DNA of 8,489 nucleotides. Source: Chloroflexota bacterium. Lineage in GTDB: Bacteria; Chloroflexota; UBA11872. Below, one piece after another: positions 1-6,629 of this stretch. Position 1 is the stretch's first letter. Every line of letters starts with the position of its first letter. The position numbers and the translations under genes were made by a program. The stretch spans positions 11,467 through 19,955 of the forward strand of contig JAPPFO010000144.1 of NCBI GenBank assembly GCA_028875175.1, given 5' to 3'. The notes beneath the pieces were generated by a model. The model was given only the letters and a program-made list of their open reading frames with translations, was not told the DNA's origin and did not search any database.

Positions 1-29
1 CGCCCTGGCTTCAATCTGAAGCCAGGGCG
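1..29 (-). terminator. Perfect 13-bp hairpin, probable terminator of the capsid operon
   Basis: Positions 1-13 and 17-29 are exact reverse complements around the 3-base loop ATC. The hairpin begins 51 bases beyond the stop codon of the last minus-strand gene, where a terminator of that operon is expected. A T-tract for minus-strand transcription would lie left of position 1 and cannot be seen. On the plus strand no T-run follows, so use as a plus-strand terminator is unlikely. It could also be half of a larger repeat cut by the window edge. Confidence 0.6.
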
Positions 30-79
30 ACCACGCCAGAGTGTCGCGCGGCGCAGCCTGCGCCCGCCGCGGATGCTCG

Positions 80-421
80 CTATGCCGCCAGCCGGCCTTT
101 GATCTGACCGAGCGAGTCCGCAATCGACGCCTGGTAGCGCGTCATTTCGGTGTGATGCGTCGTCAGGCTGCGGTCAATGCTCTCCAGCAACTGCAGCGCG
201 CGCGTTTCCGAGTCGGTGCCGCGGGAGCGGCTGCGCCAGCGCACCATCTCGTTGCGCACCGCGCGCGCGATATACACGGTCACGGCTGTAATGATGCCGA
301 TGGTTTCGGGTTCCAAGGCGTTTGCCTCCTTCGAGTGATTGATGAAGCGGCCGGGAGCTGCCTCGGCCGGCGGGTCGAACAGGTTCGGCTCTGGTGAGCC
401 AGGCAGGTCAGTGGCTCCCAT
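80..421 (-). CDS. Small membrane-anchored coiled-coil protein, holin-like candidate (113 aa)
   Basis: This is the last gene of the minus-strand operon. The ATG at 421 overlaps the stop codon of the tail-fibre gene by one base (TAATG), which suggests translational coupling. No strong Shine-Dalgarno is visible, only a G-run about 8 bases upstream. An alternative TTG start at 445 would add 8 residues. The N-terminus is Pro-rich. Residues 40-55 (TIGIITAVTVYIARAV) form a short hydrophobic stretch that could span or dip into a membrane. It is followed by a basic segment (RWRSRSR) and then a heptad-like helical region at about residues 72-112. A short membrane segment with a charged cytoplasmic tail, at the end of a phage structural operon, fits a holin or small phage membrane protein. 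The single weak segment makes this unsure, and a coiled-coil virion or chaperone protein is also possible. No catalytic lysis motif is seen. Confidence 0.6.
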   Translation of the reverse strand: MGATDLPGSPEPNLFDPPAEAAPGRFINHSKEANALEPETIGIITAVTVYIARAVRNEMVRWRSRSRGTDSETRALQLLESIDRSLTTHHTEMTRYQASIADSLGQIKGRLAA

Positions 422-1473
422 TACACGGCCCCAATCGCCAGCCAATAGACCAGCCCGGGGTTCGTGTTGCTGAAGTTACGGCCGTCGCCCGTGGCGGCCT
501 GTAGGGTGAAGCCGTTGACGCGCAGGTTCGTGCAGCGTGCAATCACACGGCGGCCGCCGATATCCTCGCGCGGCGTGGCCAGGGCCGCGTAGACCGTGCG
601 GAAGGCTGACTCGAATGTCACGTCAAGATCCGACCAGTTCTGCGAGGTCACGCCCGCCACCGAGGCCACGCCAACCTCCGCCCGCCACTGCCCCCGGTCA
701 GTGTGGTTGGCGGGTGCGCTGTCCTGGAAGTTGGTCAGGCGCAGGGCCTGGTCCAGCGGACTGGGCGTAAACGCCGGCGCCAGCGTGCCTTCGGCCAGTT
801 GCAGCCCGTCGAACCAGGCCGTGGTGTCGCCCTGCTTCAGCTTGCAGAGCGCCAGCAGCGCCGGTGCCGCGCTGTCAACGTCAATCGTCGCGGTCAGCCA
901 CTCCCAGGCCGAGCCGCCCGAGTGGTAGGCCGAGATGGACGTGGTCACACCGTCGCCCAGCTCCAGCCGCGCTCGATTGGGAACCGTTGCGTAGACCCAG
1001 CCGCCCAGGGTGAACGTGCGCCCCCGTAGGTAGGTCAGCCCGCCCACGTCATCGGCCAGGCCGCGGCGCAAATCGCAGTCGGCGCCCCGCCGCGTCAGCG
1101 ACGTCGCGTAGCGTCCGTGCTTGACGACGGAAGTCGCGCGCGCGACCTGAGCGTCGCGTCCGGACAGCGACCAGCCATCCGGCGCCGCCAATCCACCCGC
1201 CGACCACGACTCAAAGCTGGCGTTGGGCAGGTGGTTGTTGAACTGCTCTGCATGGAAGCTGTCCGGCGCCAGCTTGGCGGTGGTCACCGCGCCCGCGGCC
1301 AGCGCCGCCTCCGTCAGTTGGGGGCCTTCGCCCGCCCGGCCACTGTGGTCGTGCCCGGTCGCGGCGTGGAAGCCGGCGTCGATCAGGTCGGCGTTGTTGT
1401 TGAACACGTTGATGTCGTATTGCTCGGCGCCCTCCGGCTTCGTCAGCCGCAGGTTCGCCGTGGTAGTTGCCAT
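421..1473 (-). CDS. Phage tail fibre / receptor-binding protein with carbohydrate-binding-like and H-type-lectin-like modules (350 aa)
   Basis: I chose the ATG at 1473 rather than the in-frame upstream start at 1611, because a perfect AGGAGG (1486-1481) sits 7 bases before it and the upstream extension would overlap the previous gene by about 125 bases and is not protein-like. Residues 8-34 (LRLTKPEG, then YDINVFNNNADLIDAG) match the usual opening of phage tail-fibre proteins, and residues 40-51 (GHDHSGRAGEGP) match the recurring GHxHxG..G.GP motif seen in such proteins. Residues about 81-232 (beginning NHLPNASFESW, ending AWFDGLQLAEG) have the pattern of a family 4/9-like carbohydrate-binding jelly roll. 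Residues about 265-350 (NWSDLDVTF, then GFTLQAATG, then LVYWLAIGAV) resemble the H-type lectin domain (PF09458), whose strand ends in a W-(I/L)-A-I-G pattern. The inferred role is binding a host surface glycan. The sugar specificity cannot be read. Confidence 0.85.
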   Translation of the reverse strand: MATTTANLRLTKPEGAEQYDINVFNNNADLIDAGFHAATGHDHSGRAGEGPQLTEAALAAGAVTTAKLAPDSFHAEQFNNHLPNASFESWSAGGLAAPDGWSLSGRDAQVARATSVVKHGRYATSLTRRGADCDLRRGLADDVGGLTYLRGRTFTLGGWVYATVPNRARLELGDGVTTSISAYHSGGSAWEWLTATIDVDSAAPALLALCKLKQGDTTAWFDGLQLAEGTLAPAFTPSPLDQALRLTNFQDSAPANHTDRGQWRAEVGVASVAGVTSQNWSDLDVTFESAFRTVYAALATPREDIGGRRVIARCTNLRVNGFTLQAATGDGRNFSNTNPGLVYWLAIGAV

Positions 1474-1480
1474 ATCGCGG

Positions 1481-1487
1481 CCTCCTA
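1481..1487 (-). promoter_or_regulatory. Shine-Dalgarno of the tail-fibre gene overlapping the upstream stop codon
   Basis: AGGAGG (1486-1481) lies 7 bases before the ATG at 1473, and its first two bases lie inside the TAG stop codon (1487-1485) of the 792-residue gene. This decides the tail-fibre start. It also means a ribosome terminating on the upstream gene sits on the next initiation site, so the two genes are probably translationally coupled. Confidence 0.85.
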
Positions 1488-3863
1488 AAGCCTGGCGAGT
1501 TGCGTGTGTAAGTAAGCGGCCTGTGTCGCATGCGCGTAGGCCGCCAGACGGTTGTGCGTGCCCGTGCCGGCGGTTGGCCGGTATTCCGTGGCGGTCACCG
1601 GCATCAGCCACTCCAGGTCGCGCCCGGCCTCGCTGCGACGCCCCTCGGCTTCGGCCCCGCGGACCAGCGCTTCGATGTGCTCGCCGTCCGGGCTGACCAG
1701 CACCACCGGTTCGCGCGTGGCGGCCGCGGCGGCAATGGCTTGCTTGATTGAGCGGCCCGACCGCCGATCGCGGCGCCCGTCGCGCAGTGGAGCCTGGTCC
1801 GCGATCCGCGCCACGAACTGGAACACCCGCTTGAAGTCCGCGCGAATGGCGTAAGCCAGCGAAACGGCGTGGACCACCGGCGTGGACGCGGGGTCGTCAC
1901 TGTGCAGCGTCAGTCGCAGGTCGATAGCCGTCGCGGCGGCCTCCGAACCGAACTCAATGCGCTGTCCGCTGGCTGCAAACCGTCCCAGTCGCTTGAACGG
2001 CCCGCCGTCGGCCAGCCGATAGGCCGCATCCACCCAGCTGGAGGCCATCAGCCGCTCGCCGCTCAGCGTCAGGGCCAGGAAAGCCTTGGGCTGCGCCGCG
2101 AATGCCGCGTCGAAGCGCGATAGGTACACCTCCGCGCTGGCGGCGAAGCGACAGTTGGGATCGTGCAGTGGGTTGGCCGAGCCCCGCGGCAGCACGATCG
2201 TGGCCAGCGATCCGCCAGCCCCGGCGTACAACCGCGGATTCGGACCCGGCCGGTCAGTCACCCACATGTGCCGGCAGTCCACTCGCCCAAGCTGCGCGAG
2301 CGGATGCCAGGACTGCTGGTCCGGGTTGAACGCCAGCAGCGCGGTCTGCCCGGTCTCGTCCCGCAGCGCCGCATACAGGAAGTGGGCGTCGCCGGCGCAG
2401 GCGGTGATACGGCCCCGGATTGGCGAGTCGTTCTCGCGCAGACGTTCAGGGCCGGCGGGCGTTATGTCGCCGGATCGAAAGCGATAGAGCCCCTGCGACA
2501 GCGGGAGCCACAGATAGCCGCGCCACACCGCCGCGCCGCGGCCGCTATACGGACTGGAATGCCATGCGCGCCGGGACCACACGTGCTCCGCCACCGCGCC
2601 GCCCGCGCCGCCGGGCCGCAGCGCGTAAAGGCCGTCTTCCTTCACCACGTAGGCCGTGCCGCCCAGGCTCGCCAGCGCATTGGCGGCTGACGCGCCGTCC
2701 CCCACCGGCGCCCCGTCCGTCCAGGTGGAGTCCGCCCCACCGTCCACCGAAGTCGACAGCATCGGCCCGCCGGTCTCGCTGCTCACCCGCGCCAAGTGCG
2801 AACCGATCACCAGAAACGCGTCGGCCTTCCGGACTTCGCGTACCGCCAGTTCATTGATGCGGGTTGACGAGTCCAGGACCGAAGCAACGGTCAGCCGCAG
2901 CCAGAAGGCCTCCACCCCGTTGATCGTCGCCCGCCGCCAGTTCGCCGGCTCGTCGAACTGCACGTCGCCGTCGCGGGCCAGCGTCTTGCCGTCCTGCGCC
3001 GTGCCGTCGCTCAACTCACCCACGGTCGTCCAGGCCGAGCCATTCCAGTATTCGGCCGCCAGTTCGGCCGCGTTGCCGTTCGCGGCGGCGTTCATCTCGA
3101 TGGCCACCGCCGCGAACGGCGCCTGGCCGCCCACCAGCAGCCAGGCACCGTCGTTCACCGCGCCCAGCGAGTCCAGGTGCCCGTACGTTCCTGCGTCCCC
3201 GTCGCTGACGGCCTCGGTCAGATCGGCGTACGTCTGACCGCTGTCGCCGGTTCGCAGCACCGCCGTCGGGTTGGCGCGCTGGCCCGCGTGTTGCGTCCAG
3301 CTTGTGCCGTCGAACGTCCAGAACGGCTCGTCGGCCGCCGAACCGCCCACGGCCACGAAAGCCATGGGCCGCTCCGCGAGCCCCTTGAAGACCGTGCCGG
3401 ACAAAGCCGTAACCCCGGGCTCGAACGCCTTGGCCAGCGTCCAGCTCCGGCCGTCCCGCGAGCGGTAAACGGCCGACCCCGCCAGCACGTAGCTGACGTC
3501 GCCGAGTTCGAAGTGGTCCGCAATCGTTCCCGATGACGTAATCGGCGCGATCGAGACTGCCGGCGGCAGGGTCACCTGGTGCGGGATGCGCGTGTCGGCC
3601 AGCCCGTGCGCGTAGCCGGTCGACCCGCCCCGCGGTACCACCCGCTGGCCATACCCGCCCGAGAGGTCGTCCACCGCCCAGGTCGTCTCGTCTTCGGGCG
3701 GGAACTGGGCGTAAGACTGGTCGGTCTGGCTCACGCGCGGCGCAAAGAAATCCAGCTTGCGCTCGCGCCAGGCCACCGCGCCGTCGGCCCCGGTGCTCAG
3801 CATCAGGCCCGTCCCGTCCACCATGCAGTCGTACGGATAGGGCGGGCGGTTGCCACGCGGCAT
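1485..3863 (-). CDS. Large beta-rich phage tail/baseplate-like protein with propeller features (792 aa)
   Basis: The start is ATG 3863 with GGGAGGAGG (3879-3871) 7 bases upstream; the gene begins 3 bases after the preceding stop. The N-terminus carries repeated short beta motifs. One Asp-box-like element is clear (SRDGRSW, about residues 135-141) and one is degenerate (SVDGGADSTW, 372-381). With the repeated GLYALRPGG and GLYRFRSG turns (411-464) these suggest a beta-propeller. Residues about 265-343 (AEYWNGSAWTTVGELSDGT, later WRRATINGVEAFWLRL) form a beta-sandwich-like module of a type I associate with phage tail and baseplate proteins. Residues about 565-672 look like another beta-sandwich. 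The C-terminal part (about 672-760) is mixed and ends in a strand-rich segment reminiscent of distal-tail proteins. The inferred role is a tail hub, spike or baseplate component working with the next gene, the fibre. No peptidase or glycosidase catalytic motif could be identified. It is not a tape measure: long helical or hydrophobic repeats are absent. Confidence 0.75.
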   Translation of the reverse strand: MPRGNRPPYPYDCMVDGTGLMLSTGADGAVAWRERKLDFFAPRVSQTDQSYAQFPPEDETTWAVDDLSGGYGQRVVPRGGSTGYAHGLADTRIPHQVTLPPAVSIAPITSSGTIADHFELGDVSYVLAGSAVYRSRDGRSWTLAKAFEPGVTALSGTVFKGLAERPMAFVAVGGSAADEPFWTFDGTSWTQHAGQRANPTAVLRTGDSGQTYADLTEAVSDGDAGTYGHLDSLGAVNDGAWLLVGGQAPFAAVAIEMNAAANGNAAELAAEYWNGSAWTTVGELSDGTAQDGKTLARDGDVQFDEPANWRRATINGVEAFWLRLTVASVLDSSTRINELAVREVRKADAFLVIGSHLARVSSETGGPMLSTSVDGGADSTWTDGAPVGDGASAANALASLGGTAYVVKEDGLYALRPGGAGGAVAEHVWSRRAWHSSPYSGRGAAVWRGYLWLPLSQGLYRFRSGDITPAGPERLRENDSPIRGRITACAGDAHFLYAALRDETGQTALLAFNPDQQSWHPLAQLGRVDCRHMWVTDRPGPNPRLYAGAGGSLATIVLPRGSANPLHDPNCRFAASAEVYLSRFDAAFAAQPKAFLALTLSGERLMASSWVDAAYRLADGGPFKRLGRFAASGQRIEFGSEAAATAIDLRLTLHSDDPASTPVVHAVSLAYAIRADFKRVFQFVARIADQAPLRDGRRDRRSGRSIKQAIAAAAATREPVVLVSPDGEHIEALVRGAEAEGRRSEAGRDLEWLMPVTATEYRPTAGTGTHNRLAAYAHATQAAYLHTQLARL

Positions 3864-3866
3864 TGG

Positions 3867-5087
3867 TCAGCCTCCTCCCAGCATCACCCGGCGCGTGGCG
3901 CGCGGGCGGTAGAGGCGGGACAGCTGCTGGAACTCCAGCGCGGCGTTGTGGTGCAGGGCCGCGTAGCGCGCCACGTCGCCCGCCGGTGCGTCGCGGTGCA
4001 AGTGGCGGTAAACCTCCACCAGCGCGCCTTGCACAACCCAGTCCGCCGGAGCGTCGGTCACCGCCTCATCGCCGGCCAGCGGGTCGTAGGCCCGCAGCCC
4101 TTCGATCAGCAGCGTCTCGCCCAGGCTGGGCGGCGGATCCGCCTCCAGCCACAGTTCCGGCCCCGCCGGCCCCGGGTTGGCCGTGGTTCGCCACCAGGTC
4201 ACCGCCGACATCACGCGCTGCGGATTGGCTGCCGCTCGCCGCCAAACCTCCACCACTTGCTGCCGATGCGTGATCCAGGCGGGCAGGGGGAACCGGCGGC
4301 GGCCGGCCGCCAGCAGGATCACCTGGTCCCAGCGGGTCGCCGCCTCCGCCTCCGCGGCGCCCAGGCGGACCTCGATCTCCTCACATCCCTCGGGAATCAC
4401 GAACGTCAGGCGTACCCGCCGCCAGGCTCGGCCCGTCGCCGTAACCGCGTCCAGGACCACGCCGCCGGTCAGGTTGTGAACCGCCAGCCGCGCCCTGGAC
4501 CCGCCGGGCGCCACTGCCGCTTCCAGGGTGTACGGCTGGCCCGGCAGCACGGCCAGCGCGGTCGAGGCCGCGTACCCGCCCGCCTCCGTTGTGGTCACCT
4601 CCAGGCTGGCGGCTCCGCTGGCCGCGTCCGCGCCAGCCTCGACCTTCGCCGCGCCGGCGTTCCAGGTACGCCAGGCCCGAGCGTCCGGGTACTCCATCCC
4701 GCCGTCGACCAGCACGGTCAATGGCGAAATCGTCTGGAACCAGCAGCGCGTGAGCGTGGCGTCGATGGCCGCGTCGATCACGTCGGGCGCCACCAGACGC
4801 GACAGTTCGTACGACGATGCTGAGTCCAGGGCGTGCGGAAACGCCCGGCTGACGGTAATCGACCCACTGGCCGGGTCATAGGCCGCCACGCGCCGCGTCG
4901 CGCCGGCATTGGGACCGCTGAACACGTGAACCCAGCTATCGGTCCACAGGTCGGCCGACGCCGTCGAATCCTGCAGTCGTGCCACGTCCACCAGCGTCAC
5001 GGTGGACCCGCCCTCGGCCGTGCCTGTCAGGAACGGCGCCAGCCGCTGGGCCACGCGATGGCGCAGCGCGCGCCGCGTGACGCTCAT
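3867..5087 (-). CDS. Phage neck/adaptor-like structural protein with carbohydrate-binding-like central domain (406 aa)
   Basis: I chose ATG 5087 over the in-frame ATG at 5126, because it overlaps the previous stop codon by 4 bases (ATGA) and has AGAGG (5099-5095) 7 bases upstream. Residues 1-20 are basic and helical (MSVTRRALRHRVAQRLAPFL). Residues 25-115 are beta-rich, with VHVFSGPNAGATRRV followed by a SGSITVSRAF turn, and look like a phage structural adaptor domain. Residues about 125-261 have the jelly-roll pattern of carbohydrate-binding modules (GAASLEVTTTEAGGYAAS, then PGQPYTLEAAV, ending TRWDQVILLAAG). The C-terminal 55 residues are helical (EVYRHLHRD, then AALHHNAALEFQQLSRLY). The position between capsid and tail genes suggests head-tail connection or neck decoration; that is inference. 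The last codons (Leu-Gly-Gly-Gly-stop) are encoded by the Shine-Dalgarno of the next gene, so the C-terminal glycines may simply reflect that overlap. Confidence 0.72.
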   Translation of the reverse strand: MSVTRRALRHRVAQRLAPFLTGTAEGGSTVTLVDVARLQDSTASADLWTDSWVHVFSGPNAGATRRVAAYDPASGSITVSRAFPHALDSASSYELSRLVAPDVIDAAIDATLTRCWFQTISPLTVLVDGGMEYPDARAWRTWNAGAAKVEAGADAASGAASLEVTTTEAGGYAASTALAVLPGQPYTLEAAVAPGGSRARLAVHNLTGGVVLDAVTATGRAWRRVRLTFVIPEGCEEIEVRLGAAEAEAATRWDQVILLAAGRRRFPLPAWITHRQQVVEVWRRAAANPQRVMSAVTWWRTTANPGPAGPELWLEADPPPSLGETLLIEGLRAYDPLAGDEAVTDAPADWVVQGALVEVYRHLHRDAPAGDVARYAALHHNAALEFQQLSRLYRPRATRRVMLGGG

Positions 5088-5338
5088 GGTTGAGCCTCTG
5101 CGCCATCGGCAGACGGCCTCGTCCAAGCCGCTCGTTGCGAGGCCAGTGCCTCCAGGTCGGCGGCGCCGTGCTCTCGCACCCGCGCCGCCTGGCGCTCGCG
5201 CATGGCCAGCGCCGTCTCCTGCGCCTCCTGGCGGTCGGGCGTGATCACCAGAATCTGGCGTCCGCCCGCCGCGCCCGGGAAGCGGTGGATCAGGCGCCGC
5301 GCCGCGCGGCGCCTGATCCAGATGATGGGAGCGTGCAT
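5084..5338 (-). CDS. Small basic protein of unknown function between capsid and neck genes (84 aa)
   Basis: The ATG at 5338 is preceded by AGGAGGAGG (5356-5348) with 9 bases of spacing, and the stop overlaps the next start by 4 bases. Both support a real translated gene. I do not recognise the family. The N-terminus (MHAPIIWIRRRAARRLIHR) is very basic. The middle has a short beta-like stretch (GRQILVIT), followed by a charged helix (about residues 35-60). Codons 7 to 18 are encoded by a perfect inverted repeat, so that part of the peptide may be set by the DNA or RNA structure rather than by protein function. Its location after the capsid would suit a head-decoration, head-completion or small regulatory protein. 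Alternatively it may mainly act as a leader that couples translation through the hairpin to the next gene. Confidence 0.6.
   Translation of the reverse strand: MHAPIIWIRRRAARRLIHRFPGAAGGRQILVITPDRQEAQETALAMRERQAARVREHGAADLEALASQRAAWTRPSADGAEAQP
5286..5320 (-). repeat. Perfect 16-bp inverted repeat (strong hairpin) just downstream of the capsid gene
   Basis: Positions 5286-5301 and 5305-5320 are exact reverse complements separated by the 3-base loop CCG. The stem is almost all G-C. It starts 18 bases into the coding sequence of the 84-residue gene and 51 bases after the capsid stop. No T-run follows on either strand, so it is not a standard intrinsic terminator. Possible roles are an mRNA 3'-end stabiliser or processing barrier that keeps capsid mRNA more abundant than downstream message, a brake on translation, or a recombination relic. 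The symmetry is directly visible; the function is inferred. Confidence 0.9.
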
Positions 5339-5370
5339 GTGCCGCGTCCTCCTCCTGGAACCGTCCGGGC

Positions 5371-6225
5371 TTAGCTGGACGGGGTGGACGCGTCGAAGTA
5401 CATCTCCACGCCCCAGGCGTCCGCGTATTCGCCCAGGCCGTAGTCCGCCACCACGTTCAGCTCCCAGGCCCGCAGCGAGGCGTCGCGCTCGCGCTCCACC
5501 GCCCAGTCCTTGAACATCACCAGCACCAGCGCCTCCTTGGAGAACACCGCGCCCTTGGCGTCGTCGCTGCTGTCCACCGCCAGGTTTCCGGCCTGGAAGA
5601 CGTCCACGCCGAACGCACGCGCCACCCAGTGGTTTTCCAGCACCGTCTGCGAGATGCCGGCCGGCACCGGATAGGTGCCCGTGGGCGAAATGTCCGCGGC
5701 CAGGTCGTGCGCCTGATAGGGATGCAGCACCGCGTGAAACGGCTGCGGCGCCGGTTCGTCTGCGCCATGCAGACGCGAAACCGCCGCCCGCAGGTGCCCC
5801 ATCGCGATGTTTTTGCCGGCCCCGCCCAGCGACGTGCTGAAACTGTCCAGCAGCCCCAACAGGTCCGTATCCAGCTTGCGGGCGATCGCGTCGCCCAGCA
5901 CCCGCCCCGCGGCTCGGGCCATGTCTTCCTTGGCCGTGCGCAGCGCGCGGTCGGTCAGCACGATCTGCGCGCCCACCTCGGCCGGCGTAATGCTGACCTT
6001 GCTGGTGGTCAGCGTCTGCGGGTTCGTCATGTCCACGCCCTCAGTCAGGGCGCTCGCCGACACCGTGCCGAACTTGGGAATCTCCAGCCGGTCGCCGGCC
6101 CCGCGCGGAACCCGATAGGTCCGCACCAGCGGTTCCATCACCGTCCGGTGCATCTGCGTGCGACGGGCTTCGGCAATTACCGTATCCACCACGTCGCCGA
6201 TTGAATCGGTCTTCGTTATTGCCAC
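5371..6225 (-). CDS. Phage major capsid protein, HK97-fold type (284 aa)
   Basis: This gene forms the icosahedral shell and is the first gene of the minus-strand operon. The start is GTG 6225, supported by GGAGG (6237-6233) 7 bases upstream. The layout matches short HK97-type capsids of uncultured environmental phages: an amphipathic N-terminal helix region (about 5-30), an LEIPKFGTVSASALTEGVDM segment (46-66) that fits the extended arm/P-domain strand, then SITPAEVGAQIVLTDRA (77-93). A long spine-like helix follows (about 95-125, ending LDTDLLGLLDSF). Further on are the HAVLHPYQAHDL motif (about 164-175), an AFGVDVFQAGNL strand and the typical C-terminus (ERERDASLRAWELNVVADYGLGEYADAWGVEMYFDAS). 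It lacks the long N-terminal scaffolding delta domain of HK97 itself. No protease or scaffold gene is seen next to it. The capsid call is firm; the exact family is not. Confidence 0.9.
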   Translation of the reverse strand: MAITKTDSIGDVVDTVIAEARRTQMHRTVMEPLVRTYRVPRGAGDRLEIPKFGTVSASALTEGVDMTNPQTLTTSKVSITPAEVGAQIVLTDRALRTAKEDMARAAGRVLGDAIARKLDTDLLGLLDSFSTSLGGAGKNIAMGHLRAAVSRLHGADEPAPQPFHAVLHPYQAHDLAADISPTGTYPVPAGISQTVLENHWVARAFGVDVFQAGNLAVDSSDDAKGAVFSKEALVLVMFKDWAVERERDASLRAWELNVVADYGLGEYADAWGVEMYFDASTPSS

Positions 6226-6232
6226 TGCGTTG

Positions 6233-6237
6233 CCTCC
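6233..6237 (-). promoter_or_regulatory. Shine-Dalgarno deciding the GTG start of the capsid gene
   Basis: GGAGG on the minus strand lies 7 bases before the GTG at 6225. Because the start is GTG, a search for ATG alone would miss or shorten this gene. Confidence 0.85.
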
Positions 6238-6313
6238 GGAGCACCCGCCAATGCGGAGCGCTCGGTATGTCGCGAATCAACGCGGCGCCGCTCATGGGCG
6301 CCTGCTCGGCAAA

Positions 6314-6365
6314 GCCCCGCTTCGCCGGCGCTTGCTCTCGCGGGGCACACCGGGTTGTCTCCCGG
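6314..6365 (-). other. Paired hairpins in the probable capsid mRNA leader
   Basis: On the minus strand CCGGG-AGACAA-CCCGG (6365-6350) is followed three bases later by a 7-bp GCCCCGC/GCGGGGC stem (6346-6340 with 6320-6314) and then TTT. The inner 19-base loop can fold further around GCCGGC. Read from the capsid promoter side this is a structured 5' leader or a weak attenuator. Such stems also arise by chance in very GC-rich DNA, so only the pairing itself is certain. Confidence 0.35.
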
Positions 6366-6629
6366 CCCTGTCGAGGCGGCGGGATCGCACCTGTCCCGAT
6401 ATCCCATCGGTCGATGCGAGCGGTCCGCCGCTCCCACACTCCGCGCAAGCGCGCTGGGCGGTGATGACGCCGCTCAGATGCCCGAGTTCCCGGCTGTCGA
6501 CGCGCGGCCTTCGGTTGCCACGCGCCGCTGGCGGGAGTCCGGATTTCCGAACGCGGGCCGCCACGGCCCCGCTTCGGCTGACCGCCGATCCTTCGGCCGA
6601 ATCGATCAGGCCCGAAGCGCTACGCCGCT

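Noticed and set aside
421..1611. Longer 396-residue form of the tail fibre starting at 1611
   Set aside because: It would overlap the previous gene by over 120 bases. The typical fibre N-terminus and a perfect AGGAGG begin at 1473.
3579..4823. Long plus-strand open frame (about 414 codons) opposite the tail and neck genes
   Set aside because: Its translation is Arg/Gly/His/Ala-rich with no domain. It spans the junction of two well-supported minus-strand genes and is explained by GC-rich codons leaving the opposite strand open.
3867..5126. Longer 419-residue form of the neck protein starting at 5126
   Set aside because: The start at 5087 has a Shine-Dalgarno at the right distance and a 4-base stop/start overlap with the previous gene; the extra 13 residues do not look conserved in style.
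6314..6433. Known ncRNA (RNase P RNA, tmRNA, 6S or tRNA) in the intergenic hairpin region
   Set aside because: I looked for the conserved core motifs of RNase P RNA, for a tRNA T-loop and CCA end, and for a long single 6S-like hairpin, and saw none.
6041..6564. Minus-strand open frames upstream of and overlapping the capsid start
   Set aside because: They have no good ribosome binding site, their composition is not protein-like, and one runs out of frame into the capsid gene. I could not support a scaffold or protease gene here.
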